Shown: piece by piece, positions 44,301 to 52,711 of the stretch | Position numbering within the stretch: the first letter of the stretch is position 1 | How the letters are laid out: the number at the start of each line of letters is the position of its first letter | NCBI GenBank assembly: GCA_039811185.1 | Contig: JBDHYF010000010.1 | Span: 1-64,000 of the forward strand | Length of the DNA stretch: 64,000 bases | Source: JAEZDR01 sp039811185 | GTDB lineage: Bacteria; Bacteroidota; Bacteroidia; Chitinophagales; Chitinophagaceae | Direction: 5' to 3' | Notes under the pieces: generated by a model | Told to the model about the DNA's origin: nothing | Database searches by the model: none | What the model saw: only the letters and a program-made list of their open reading frames with translations | Program-made: the position numbers and the translations under genes

Positions 44301-47300
44301 ACCCTACCGGCGCGCCACATACAGTTTCCGGTTCCCGTAGCTCCGGCGCACTCATTCAATTAGTTGGCGCCGACAGAGTTACCATCGACGGATCGTTAAG
44401 CGGAACCGGTACCGACCGCAGTTTAACGATAACGAATACGGCAACCACGGCGCCAACGGCTATTTCTTTGGTAAGTCTGGGTGCAGGCGCCGGGGCAACC
44501 AATAATGTAGTGAAAAATCTTAAAATTTCAACCGGTGTTGCCACATCCATTGGTTATGGAATTGCAATTGGCGGTGCAACCCCGGGTTCGGACGGCGCTG
44601 ATAACGACAATGTTACCATTTCGAATAACGAGATTTCAGGAGCGCCGACAGGTATTCGAGCGTTCGCCAACGCTACCGGCTTAAACGACAACCTTATGGT
44701 GTCGGGGAATACGATCACCTACAGTGGAAGTGCTGAAAGTATGGGTATTCAACTTGCGTACGCCGTCAACGGGAAGGTGAATAACAACACCGTCTCCATT
44801 GAAAGTTCGTATGGTACGGCTACCGGAATCTCTATCCAGTTGCATTTTTCTTCCGGAACAGTTCAAGGCAATGTGATTAAGAAAGTAGTCTCTACCAATA
44901 CCGGCGGATACGGCGGCCGCGGCATCACCATCGGAACCGCTTTAAGCGCAAGCAATCTTACCGTTGCCAACAACATTATTTATGGGGTAAACGGAAGCGA
45001 TTATAATAGTTTTGGCAACTCGTCTTCAATGGGACTGGTAATTGGCGTTATCGGAAACAGCACTACATTAACCACTGTCGCCGGCGGACTTAAAATTTAC
45101 CACAACTCTATCCGGATGACCGGCGCTATCGGTTCTTATAGTACCTCAGGTATCACAACAGCGGTTTATGTTGGCAGCGGCGCCTCAGACCTCGACATCC
45201 GCAACAACATATTCGCCAGCACACAAACCGGTAGCGAAACGCAGAAAAACTATGCGGTTTACAGTGCAGTTGCCAATACAGCTTTTTCCCAAATGAACAA
45301 TAACGTGTATTACGTTTCAGGAACGCAGGGCGTATTAGGATATATTGGAAGTACAGCCCGCAACACCCTGTCGGAATTTAAAACGGGTTTTGGCAGCAAC
45401 GCAAATTCGTTTGCAACCGACCCTCAATTTGTATCAGCAACCGATTTGCACATTAATGCCGGTGTAACGGCCACTCCGCTCGAATCAGGCGGCGCAACTG
45501 TAGGCATTACCACCGATATGGATGGCGATGCTCGTCCAGGTCCGGCCGGCTCCGGAAATGGCGGCGGTACTGCGCCCGATATTGGCGCGGATGAGTTTGA
45601 TGGTGTGCCTTTGGCGCCTTGTACTACACCAACGGCACAGCCCACTGCATTGATATTAAATGCCACCGGACAAACCACAGCGAGCGGCTCATTTACAGAC
45701 GCATCGCCTTCTGCAAGTGGTTACCTGGTTATTCGCACCACTTCAAGCACACTTGCTGCATTACCTATTGACGATACTTCTTACGCCACCGGAGCAAACA
45801 CCTATTTTGGAACCGGCGGATTTGTACAGTCTGTAGGCAGTGCAACAACTTTCAATGCTACAGGTTTGTCATCAGGAACAACTTATTATTTCTGGGTGTT
45901 TTCTTACAACTCAGGTACGTGCTTAGGAGGACCTAAATATTTAACGGCTACTCCGTTGAGCGGAAATACCACCACTGGTGCCTTGTTTACTTCCGTTGCC
46001 ACTGGTAATTGGGAAGATGGCAGCACTTGGGATAAGGGTACAGCTCCTACAAGTGGCGATGATGTGGTAATTGCGGCAACCCATACGGTAACAGTGAATG
46101 GTGCAGCAGCAAATGCCTCCTCGCTGGCAATTAATGCAAATGGTATATTGACCGTATCTGGAAATACGCTAACCATTAATGGTGTAAATGCAGGTGGTTT
46201 AACTAATAACGGAACAATAACGGCTAATGGCGGAACAGTGATATTAGGAGCGGGCGCCAACAATCGAAAGTTTACCAATGCAGGTGTATTAAATTTATCA
46301 GGCACAGCTCAAATAATAATAAATGGAAGCTTTTATATGTCGGCGGGTGCATTCAATCAAGATGGAGGAGAGATGATTATTGATGGTAACGACAACAATA
46401 ACCCATTAACAAGCGTTGCTTCGGGCACCGACATTTTTGGTATTATAGGTGGTGTGCCGAACTGTAGTGGAGGAATTATCACAATTGTTGACCCTCATGT
46501 GAACACCTACTCAACCGGTAGTGGAACCAACCGCACGGTTAGAATAGGAATAACTGCAGGAACAAATTATTTTACCGGATCGCACACGTTTATACTTGGT
46601 GATGGAATAAGCACTACACCAGGAAACAGTGACGGTTTTGTTGTTGAAACTTACACTTCCGGCTATGCACCTATTCAAAATTTAACCATTAATGGAGGAA
46701 ATGTTGCTGGCCGGTGGGGATCGGGTTCTAATAACAACAGCACAATTTATGGCTGCCATATCAAAGGAAATTTAACCATTAACGCTAATAGTGAGATGCG
46801 ACAATCATACGCCACCGGCTTATTTGCTGTAGGGGGCAACATTGTAAATAATGGCACTTTAAGGGTGATTGGTTCTACAACCACTTCTGCATTAACGTTA
46901 GGTACGAATTCTGCCTTTACCGTTAGCAATCCTCAAACCGTTTCAGGAAGCGGAGTGTTCTATAACAGCTTAACGGCTCCAACAGCAAACTTCACTTACT
47001 TAACAGTCAACAATACTGCCGGTGTAACCTTTGGTGCCGGTATCAACAATCCTTCCTTCAGCGGAACGGTTACTGTTACCAACGGAACCGTAAATGCTTC
47101 CGGCATTTCAATGAACGGCAGTGCATCATCTGTTGCTTTAACGGCCGCAACTTCTATTATTAACGTGCAAACATTTACAAACAATAGCTCGGCTGCAACG
47201 GTTACATTATCAGGTTCAGGAAAATTGAATGTAACTGATGTGGTTTCGTTTGGCAATGTCAACAGCAAAACACTTGCAGCCGGCGGACGCCTCACCCTGA

Positions 47301-49057
47301 AATCATCCGCCTCCGGCACCGCAAGACTGGGCGACTTTACCAATGGTGGCGCCAACACCGGTAACAAAATAACCGGAACAGTGAATGTAGAACGTTACTT
47401 CCCCGGCGGCAAACGTGCGTACCGCTTTATCGGCCATCCGTTTACAACCGCTATCCGCTTAGATCAGCTAATGACGACCAGCGGCGCCAACACCGGCATG
47501 GACATTACCGGCCCGGGCGGCTCTGCCAACGGCTTTACTACCACCATTTCCAACAATGCGTCGGCATACAACTATACGACTGCTACCGGCGATGTAATGA
47601 TTCCCGTTGATCCGGGATGGAACGCCTTCCCCAATGCAAATACTGCAAACTGGAACGCAAAACAAGGTATTCGTGTATTGGTGAGAGGTACAAAAGGAGA
47701 AGGGTTAGACGGGCAGCCGTACACACCGTCGGCAACAACGGTAACCATGAGCGGCGCAGTAAACGACGGAAATACGCCTTCATTCTCACTCACCACCGGC
47801 CCAGCGAGCGATTTTAACTTCATCGCCAATCCGCTTGCCTCACAAATTGATATGCGCAACCTAACCCTTGGCGGCGACGTAAATCCTAACTTCTATGTGT
47901 GGGATGTAAGCGGCGGAACAAAAGGCGCTTACTTCAACGAGCCGTTCAGTTTGGCCAGCACTTATCGCGTGATGCCGCTCGGAAGTGCATTCTTTGCAAG
48001 AAGCAGCAGCACGGGTACAATCAGTTTCCCCGAATCGGCGAAAACGCATAATGCGCCTTCCGACGTATTTAAAGGAAGCAGCAACTACGGCAGCAATTCA
48101 ATCCAGCTATCGGTTTACGATAATGTTGGCCATAAGCACGACCGGATGCTCTTCTTTGTGAACGCAAACGCTTCGTCTTCAAAAGACTTTTTTGATGGCG
48201 AGAAGCTGACAAATCCGGGATTGAATTTTTATTCCAGCAGCAGCGACAATAAAAAACTTTCCATCGACAACCGTCCCTTTGCGCACGACAGCATTATTCC
48301 GCTGAAATTGCAAAATCCGGATGGCGACGGCAACTTCGTGATTGCAGCCGACGACTATAATCTTTCCGATGATCTAGACATTCTGCTGCACGATAAAAAG
48401 CTAAACAGCTATGTGCAGTTGTCTTCGGGAACAATGTACCCCTTCGTGATTGCAGTTGCCGACTCGTCCACTTACGAAAGCCGTTTTGAATTGGTGATGA
48501 AGTCTGCAAGCGTGCTGCCGATGCAATCCATTGTCATCAGCGCATCGCAAAAAACTGAAGGCATTGAAGTGCGTTGGACAACCGAAAACGAAGCCGATGT
48601 TCAAACCCATACGGTTGAGAAAAGTATGGACGGTAAATCGTTCGAAGAACGCATCAGCCTCACCGCCAAAAACCAAAAACTCAATTCATACAGTTGGATG
48701 GATATGCAGGCGGCTGCCGGCGACCACTATTACCGCATCAAAACAAAAGATAAATCCGGCCTTATCCGCTACAGCACTGTTGCAAAAGTCAGCATCAGCA
48801 ACAAAGGTGAGATTGTGGTGTATCCAAACCCGGTAAAAAACAATCTTGCGCAGCTTCGCTTTACAGGTATGGAAAAAGGAAGTTATACGCTGAAACTGTA
48901 TAACACCGCCGGTCAGGAAGTGTTTAGCAGAATGGTTGAACACAATGGCAGCACAGCTATCCAGACCATTCAGTTGAGTGGAGTAGCAGCAGGAGTGTAC
49001 AACTTGCATGTAAACGGAAAACAAACCAACCTAATCACTAAACTTGTCATTGAATAA
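41333..49057 (+). CDS. giant secreted beta-helix protein with T9SS type A sorting domain
   Basis: 2574 residues. Signal peptide MKKIFLLLCLSAIVASLHAQ. Two large beta-helix modules follow, about 25-790 and 925-1420, both beginning with a VTV-GATG-type strand and rich in Asn/Thr/Ser/Gly turns such as NNNTISN repeats; an Ig-like or linker segment (about 798-920, DLTPPTITFTPLP); a fibronectin-type segment (about 1430-1545); a G8-like GNWEDGSTWDKGTAPTSGDD stretch (about 1555); and the C-terminal type A sorting domain (about 2490-2574, VVYPNPVKNN then GVAAGVYNLHV). The T9SS pathway exports it and usually attaches it to the surface. Probable adhesin or polysaccharide-binding protein. PID-CTERM-like gene follows 10 bases later. 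Confidence 0.9.
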   Translation: MKKIFLLLCLSAIVASLHAQVTVAGATGGSGSYTTLSDAFSGISASAGDNITITISGNTTEPATGATLNAGAWATLTIAPSGGPWTISGAATAGNPLINFNGADNVTVNGGGNLIFSNTTVSATTGTSTLKLVADATNNTFNNVTFLGAGTGAAGTNASVVWISTGTTTGNDNNQFQSCKFGPVGSSLPGQYIVANGSTTSKAIQNSNVIINNCEFKDYFLASGTQAAIYVSSGNTEWTITNNKIYQTASRTITAASTVYGIYCSNTGATATGESFFISNNTIGFANNAGTGTTIYNAGSTGGGFTGISFNASSSVASTHNINNNIISNIEWTSSSSSAFNGISSTSVASSTSGFILNQNANQIKNINWINASGQITCINSGYSPATSVSNNVIDNITRSGSGIFYGIQYTGNTSSSHTFHNNTISNLNFNHVTGTSAFYGIYSASAPAVEIFTSNTISGLISMSTGSQNIYGIYNLTATTGNKTCKNNTVNNLTLPSSSAGSIYGLRIAYLGATNDVSGNTVYGLSGGANVYGMLVGSSFAANAITNVYQNKIYNLTTDKSTGKTVGLTAGTGISSQTNIYNNLIGELNALSASAATDAIRGIELTGTSATSNYNLYYNSIYLDGTASSGADFASSAVYHTYSATGTSASLTMQNNNFINKYLSKGVGVSAVFKRSASTDLNNYNTASNNNNFYGTNIYHDGTNTDAGIASFKARVTTRESSSVSENATFLSTAGGNANFLKPNPAVGTQLESGGTNVSSITTDFALTVRQGNLGYSGTGTAPDIGAWEFEGIAVDLTPPTITFTPLPNSTAGASQTLVASITDASGVPTSGIGLPVLYYSINGGAYTAVTASYSGGSYNFIFAPATAGGDTVRYYVVAQDMAPAPNIGSNASAGASGFTANPPAASTPPSAPAYYRILKPFSGTVTVGATGDYPTLTAPGGLFEALNANFLSGNLQVQITSDITTETGAFGLNQWAESGAGGYSLKIYPTGAPHTVSGSRSSGALIQLVGADRVTIDGSLSGTGTDRSLTITNTATTAPTAISLVSLGAGAGATNNVVKNLKISTGVATSIGYGIAIGGATPGSDGADNDNVTISNNEISGAPTGIRAFANATGLNDNLMVSGNTITYSGSAESMGIQLAYAVNGKVNNNTVSIESSYGTATGISIQLHFSSGTVQGNVIKKVVSTNTGGYGGRGITIGTALSASNLTVANNIIYGVNGSDYNSFGNSSSMGLVIGVIGNSTTLTTVAGGLKIYHNSIRMTGAIGSYSTSGITTAVYVGSGASDLDIRNNIFASTQTGSETQKNYAVYSAVANTAFSQMNNNVYYVSGTQGVLGYIGSTARNTLSEFKTGFGSNANSFATDPQFVSATDLHINAGVTATPLESGGATVGITTDMDGDARPGPAGSGNGGGTAPDIGADEFDGVPLAPCTTPTAQPTALILNATGQTTASGSFTDASPSASGYLVIRTTSSTLAALPIDDTSYATGANTYFGTGGFVQSVGSATTFNATGLSSGTTYYFWVFSYNSGTCLGGPKYLTATPLSGNTTTGALFTSVATGNWEDGSTWDKGTAPTSGDDVVIAATHTVTVNGAAANASSLAINANGILTVSGNTLTINGVNAGGLTNNGTITANGGTVILGAGANNRKFTNAGVLNLSGTAQIIINGSFYMSAGAFNQDGGEMIIDGNDNNNPLTSVASGTDIFGIIGGVPNCSGGIITIVDPHVNTYSTGSGTNRTVRIGITAGTNYFTGSHTFILGDGISTTPGNSDGFVVETYTSGYAPIQNLTINGGNVAGRWGSGSNNNSTIYGCHIKGNLTINANSEMRQSYATGLFAVGGNIVNNGTLRVIGSTTTSALTLGTNSAFTVSNPQTVSGSGVFYNSLTAPTANFTYLTVNNTAGVTFGAGINNPSFSGTVTVTNGTVNASGISMNGSASSVALTAATSIINVQTFTNNSSAATVTLSGSGKLNVTDVVSFGNVNSKTLAAGGRLTLKSSASGTARLGDFTNGGANTGNKITGTVNVERYFPGGKRAYRFIGHPFTTAIRLDQLMTTSGANTGMDITGPGGSANGFTTTISNNASAYNYTTATGDVMIPVDPGWNAFPNANTANWNAKQGIRVLVRGTKGEGLDGQPYTPSATTVTMSGAVNDGNTPSFSLTTGPASDFNFIANPLASQIDMRNLTLGGDVNPNFYVWDVSGGTKGAYFNEPFSLASTYRVMPLGSAFFARSSSTGTISFPESAKTHNAPSDVFKGSSNYGSNSIQLSVYDNVGHKHDRMLFFVNANASSSKDFFDGEKLTNPGLNFYSSSSDNKKLSIDNRPFAHDSIIPLKLQNPDGDGNFVIAADDYNLSDDLDILLHDKKLNSYVQLSSGTMYPFVIAVADSSTYESRFELVMKSASVLPMQSIVISASQKTEGIEVRWTTENEADVQTHTVEKSMDGKSFEERISLTAKNQKLNSYSWMDMQAAAGDHYYRIKTKDKSGLIRYSTVAKVSISNKGEIVVYPNPVKNNLAQLRFTGMEKGSYTLKLYNTAGQEVFSRMVEHNGSTAIQTIQLSGVAAGVYNLHVNGKQTNLITKLVIE

Positions 49058-49067
49058 CATTTAGAAT

Positions 49068-49310
49068 ATGCTCAGAAAAATCAAAAACAATAAAATCGTT
49101 TTGCTTCAGTTTGTATTGATGCTGGTGTTAACCACAATGCCCGTATGGCTATATGCGCAAACGCCCGGATTTGAAGAGGATGAAACCGACGTTCCATTCG
49201 ACGGCGGACTGTCGCTCGTAATTGCTGCGGGCGTGGGCTATGGCCTTCATAAAGTACGGCAGAGCAGAGCCCGGCGACAAGCGGACGATGTAAGCCAAGC
49301 AGACAAATAA
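49068..49310 (+). CDS. PID-CTERM-like sorting-signal protein
   Basis: 80 residues. A membrane-like N-terminus (about 9-32) is followed by a short acidic linker (FEEDETDVPF), then DGGLSLVIAAGVGYGLHKVR and a basic tail RQSRARRQ. That order, PFDGG followed by a hydrophobic stretch and a positive end, resembles the PID-CTERM protein-sorting signal of Bacteroidota, processed by an exosortase (family knowledge; here PFDGG replaces PIDGG). It is tiny, so the signal is almost the whole product. Adjacent to the giant T9SS protein; an exosortase lies at 55.7 kb. A strong terminator follows. Confidence 0.75.
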   Translation: MLRKIKNNKIVLLQFVLMLVLTTMPVWLYAQTPGFEEDETDVPFDGGLSLVIAAGVGYGLHKVRQSRARRQADDVSQADK

Positions 49311-49315
49311 CCCAG

Positions 49316-49350
49316 ATAAGGGGAGGCGCTATGCCTCCTCTTATTTTTTT
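49316..49350 (+). terminator. rho-independent terminator of the giant-protein operon
   Basis: ATAAGGGGAGGC (49316-49327) pairs with GCCTCCTCTTAT (49333-49344) with one wobble, followed by a T-run to 49350. It closes the 41333-49310 operon. Confidence 0.85.
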
Positions 49351-49375
49351 AGCCGGCTTTATGGTATAGTAGGGG

Positions 49376-49837
49376 CTATTTTGCCCGGTAAACCGTGGTG
49401 ATTTTGCGGCTGCCTTTCCCCGTTTCTAATGTACTGATGAATACAAGTTTCGACGGTGTGGATTCGATCAGCGTGGCTTCGATGGTTTTGCGCGAATCGT
49501 AATTTTTCTGCACCAGCTTTTTAGTGGCGGGATGATAGGTATAGCTTCCCGTTTCTTCGGTTTCTTCTTCCTCATCCTCACATTTCAACTTCCCCCGGTG
49601 CGTAACGATGGTGCCATCCGGCTTGTATAATACAGCATCGTCCAGTTCGCATGGCGGCACCACTTTCAACAAATTTGTTTCAGGCTTGCCGTTATTCAAA
49701 ATGTCCAGACCCGGAGAGGCTGTAACGGATTCAATCAGCCAATACCTGCTTCCAAAAGGCGATGACTGCTGCTGGTACCCGTATGTATTCAACGAAGAAA
49801 ATAGCACCCAGGAAAAGAATGTAAGTGTGGTTAGCAT
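49376..49837 (-). CDS. secreted lipocalin-like protein
   Basis: 153 residues with an N-terminal signal peptide (about 1-20, SWVLFSSLNTYGYQ). The mature part has the lipocalin-like strand pattern WLIESVTASPG, PPCELDDAVLYKPDGTIVTHRG, an acidic insert (CEDEEEETEET) and LVFISTLETGKGSRK. Cys residues may form a disulfide. Function unknown. Confidence 0.6.
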   Translation of the reverse strand: MLTTLTFFSWVLFSSLNTYGYQQQSSPFGSRYWLIESVTASPGLDILNNGKPETNLLKVVPPCELDDAVLYKPDGTIVTHRGKLKCEDEEEETEETGSYTYHPATKKLVQKNYDSRKTIEATLIESTPSKLVFISTLETGKGSRKITTVYRAK

Positions 49838-49863
49838 AAACTATGATTTTTGTGAAGATTAAA

Positions 49864-50514
49864 TTATCCGGTTTTAATTAACTGTCCGCTTCCGGTTATT
49901 TCCGAATCTATTACTGCGGGGTTGCCTTCATAATAAACATTGCCGCTGCCATATATTTTTATCTGAAGATGATGGCTTACCCGTACGTGTACATTTCCAC
50001 TGCCCCGAATAACCACATCTGCAAGTTTTGCTGAAAAAGAAGAAGCTTTTATATTACCACTGCCTGCTGTTTTAAGATTGAGGGTGTCTGCCGCTCCCGA
50101 TGTAAGAAGAATGTTTCCCGATCCGGCAGTGGAAGCCGTAAAATAAGTTGACGTAAAACCTCCATAAGCGGTTATGTTTCCGCTCCCGTTCATCGAAAGA
50201 TGGTTTAAGAAGGGCAGTTTAATAAAAGCTTCGGAATTGTCGTTTTGTACAATCAGGTTATTTGGGTAAGCAATAAAAAGCAAATGGTTGCTCACCTTCG
50301 TTTCCAGAAAAGGCAGGAGGTTTTGGTAAGCCTTTACTTCAACAGAGAAAGAATCTTTATAAATGTAGGCATTTGTTCCACCACCGATTTCCACTCCGGT
50401 AAAACTTCCCGCATTCCTTTTTTCAGTTGTAATAGAGCCGGCGCCCGAAACCGATTCTTTCTTACATCCGGCGGCGACGGTGACAAATAAAATGTAAATG
50501 AGGAGTCTGGTCAT
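49864..50514 (-). CDS. head-GIN / DUF2807 lipoprotein
   Basis: 216 residues. Lipoprotein signal with lipobox Ala-Ala-Gly-Cys (Cys17) then a right-handed beta-helix-like domain: repeated GSGNI motifs (GSGNITAYG, GSGNILLTSG, GSGNIKASS, GSGNVHVRV, GSGNVYYEG), typical of DUF2807/head-GIN proteins. An adhesin or scaffold function is often suggested; unknown here. 26 bases upstream of the lipocalin-like gene, same strand. Confidence 0.85.
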   Translation of the reverse strand: MTRLLIYILFVTVAAGCKKESVSGAGSITTEKRNAGSFTGVEIGGGTNAYIYKDSFSVEVKAYQNLLPFLETKVSNHLLFIAYPNNLIVQNDNSEAFIKLPFLNHLSMNGSGNITAYGGFTSTYFTASTAGSGNILLTSGAADTLNLKTAGSGNIKASSFSAKLADVVIRGSGNVHVRVSHHLQIKIYGSGNVYYEGNPAVIDSEITGSGQLIKTG

Positions 50515-50642
50515 GCTACTTCTACTTTAAGGTTTTCCGGTGTTCGTGCGCTAAAATACTCGGGCTGCAAGCATCCGGCTGGCCAAATTTTTATGAATGG
50601 CTAAAAGGAGTGATGAGGCGGAATTTCCCTTGCTTTTGTGCC

Positions 50643-50667
50643 GCTTTGCTTCCCGGTGAGGCAAAGC
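50643..50667. promoter_or_regulatory. hairpin upstream of dnaK
   Basis: GCTTTGC (50643-50649) and GCAAAGC (50661-50667) are a perfect inverted repeat, 78 bases before the dnaK ATG. It is not the CIRCE sequence. Heat-shock regulator binding or mRNA structure is possible. Confidence 0.3.
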
Positions 50668-50744
50668 CTGCCAAAATTGCACATTCTTCTCCGGTGGCAT
50701 AATCATTGAACCCCACCCCATCATTCAATCATTAAAATAATAAT

Positions 50745-52652
50745 ATGGGAAAAATAATCGGAATAGACCTCGGTACTACCAACAGCTGCGTGGCGGTGAT
50801 GGAAGGTAACGAACCCGTGGTAATTGCCAACGACGAAGGGCGCCGAACAACACCTTCTGTAGTTGCATTTTTAAAAAATGGCGAAAGGAAAGTGGGCGAT
50901 CCGGCAAAGCGTCAGGCCATCACCAATCCGCAAAACACCATCATGAGTGTAAAGCGTTTTATGGGTCGCCGTTTCGACGAAGTTTCGGAAGAGATCAGCC
51001 ACTGGAGCTATAAAGTTGCCAAAGGTGACAATAATACCGTTAGAATTGATATTGACGGCAGGCTGTACACTCCGCAGGAAATTTCTGCAATGGTGCTTCA
51101 GAAAATGAAAAAAACTGCCGAAGATTATTTAGGACAGGAAGTAAACGAAGCGGTGATTACCGTGCCTGCTTATTTTAACGACGCACAGCGCCAGGCCACA
51201 AAAGAAGCCGGTGAAATTGCAGGACTGAATGTACGCCGTATTGTAAACGAACCTACTGCTGCGGCACTTGCTTACGGACTCGACAAAGGCCATCACGATC
51301 AGAAAATTGCGGTTTTCGACCTCGGTGGCGGTACTTTCGACATCTCCATTCTTGAACTTGGAGACGGCGTTTTTGAAGTGAAATCTACCAACGGAGATAC
51401 GCACCTCGGCGGAGACGATTTTGATAAAGTGATTATGGACTGGCTGGCAGAAGAATTTAAAAATGAAGAAGCCGTAGACCTCCGAAAAGATCCGATGGCG
51501 CTTCAGCGTTTAAAAGAAGCATCCGAAAAAGCCAAAGTGGAGCTTTCCTCTTCTTCCGAAACGGAAATCAATCTTCCATACATCACCGCCATCGACGGCG
51601 TTCCCAAACACCTGGTAAAAAAACTAAGCCGCGCCAAATTTGAACAACTGGCCGACACCTTATTTCAACGTTGTTTAAAACCTTGTGAAGCTGCATTGAA
51701 AGATGCCGGTTTTTCCACTTCACAAATTGATGAGGTGATTTTGGTAGGCGGATCAACCCGTATTCCAAAAGTGCAGGAAATTGTAGAAAAATTTTTTGGC
51801 AAGAAACCGCATAAGGGCGTAAACCCTGATGAAGTAGTAGCCTTAGGTGCGGCCATACAAGGCGCAGTGCTTACCGGCGAAGTGAAAGATGTACTGTTGC
51901 TCGACGTAACGCCACTGACACTCGGTATAGAAACAATGGGCGGCGTACTTACACCGATGATTCCGTCCAACACCACCATTCCGACTAAGAAATCGGAAGT
52001 GTTCTCTACCGCAAGCGACAATCAGCCGGGCGTACAGATCCACGTTTTACAGGGTGAGCGGTCAATGGCGAAAGACAACAAAAGTCTGGGAGTATTTAAT
52101 CTGGATGGAATTCCACCGGCGCCGCGCGGCGTTCCGCAGATTGAAGTTACGTTCGACATCGATGCCAACGGTATCCTTAACGTAAGTGCGAAAGACAAAG
52201 GCACCGGAAAAGAGCAGAAAATCCGTATTGAAGCCGGCTCAGGACTCAATAAAGAAGAGATAGAAAAAATGAAGGCGGAGGCCAAGGCAAACGAAGCGTC
52301 CGATAAAGAAGCGAAAGAAAAAATTGAGAAATTGAATCAGGCCGACAGCATGATTTTCCAAACAGAAAAACAGTTGAAAGAGTTTGGAGAAAAGGTGCCT
52401 GCCGATAAGAAGGCGCCGATTGAAGCCGCTTTATCCAAGTTGAAAGATGCGCATAAAGCGCAGGATGTTGCGGGCGTAGACGCGGCCATGAATGAGATGA
52501 ATCAGGCATGGACAGCGGCATCCGAAGACATCTACAAAGCACAGCAGGACGGTGGCGCACAGGCCGGCGAAGCCGGTGCTCAACAGCAGCCGGATGGCGG
52601 TGCTTCCGACGCCGGTGATGTGGAAGATGCACAGTTTGAAGAAGTGAAATAA
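50745..52652 (+). CDS. dnaK: chaperone DnaK (Hsp70)
   Basis: 635 residues, standard length. ATPase domain starts MGKIIGIDLGTTNSC, has DLGGGTFDISILE and VILVGGSTRIP; substrate-binding domain starts at LLLDVTPLTLGIETMGG, with the lid and the C-terminal DVEDAQFEEVK tail. It folds and protects proteins with DnaJ and GrpE, neither of which is adjacent. A strong terminator follows. Confidence 0.98.
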   Translation: MGKIIGIDLGTTNSCVAVMEGNEPVVIANDEGRRTTPSVVAFLKNGERKVGDPAKRQAITNPQNTIMSVKRFMGRRFDEVSEEISHWSYKVAKGDNNTVRIDIDGRLYTPQEISAMVLQKMKKTAEDYLGQEVNEAVITVPAYFNDAQRQATKEAGEIAGLNVRRIVNEPTAAALAYGLDKGHHDQKIAVFDLGGGTFDISILELGDGVFEVKSTNGDTHLGGDDFDKVIMDWLAEEFKNEEAVDLRKDPMALQRLKEASEKAKVELSSSSETEINLPYITAIDGVPKHLVKKLSRAKFEQLADTLFQRCLKPCEAALKDAGFSTSQIDEVILVGGSTRIPKVQEIVEKFFGKKPHKGVNPDEVVALGAAIQGAVLTGEVKDVLLLDVTPLTLGIETMGGVLTPMIPSNTTIPTKKSEVFSTASDNQPGVQIHVLQGERSMAKDNKSLGVFNLDGIPPAPRGVPQIEVTFDIDANGILNVSAKDKGTGKEQKIRIEAGSGLNKEEIEKMKAEAKANEASDKEAKEKIEKLNQADSMIFQTEKQLKEFGEKVPADKKAPIEAALSKLKDAHKAQDVAGVDAAMNEMNQAWTAASEDIYKAQQDGGAQAGEAGAQQQPDGGASDAGDVEDAQFEEVK

Positions 52653-52673
52653 CCACTCATGGTTTTGGTATTT

Positions 52674-52707
52674 AGATCCGCCCTTTCGTAAGAGCGGATC
52701 TTTTTTT
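52674..52707 (+). terminator. rho-independent terminator of dnaK
   Basis: AGATCCGC (52674-52681) pairs with GCGGATCT (52694-52701) followed by a 7-T run. Confidence 0.9.
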
Positions 52708-52711
52708 ACCC

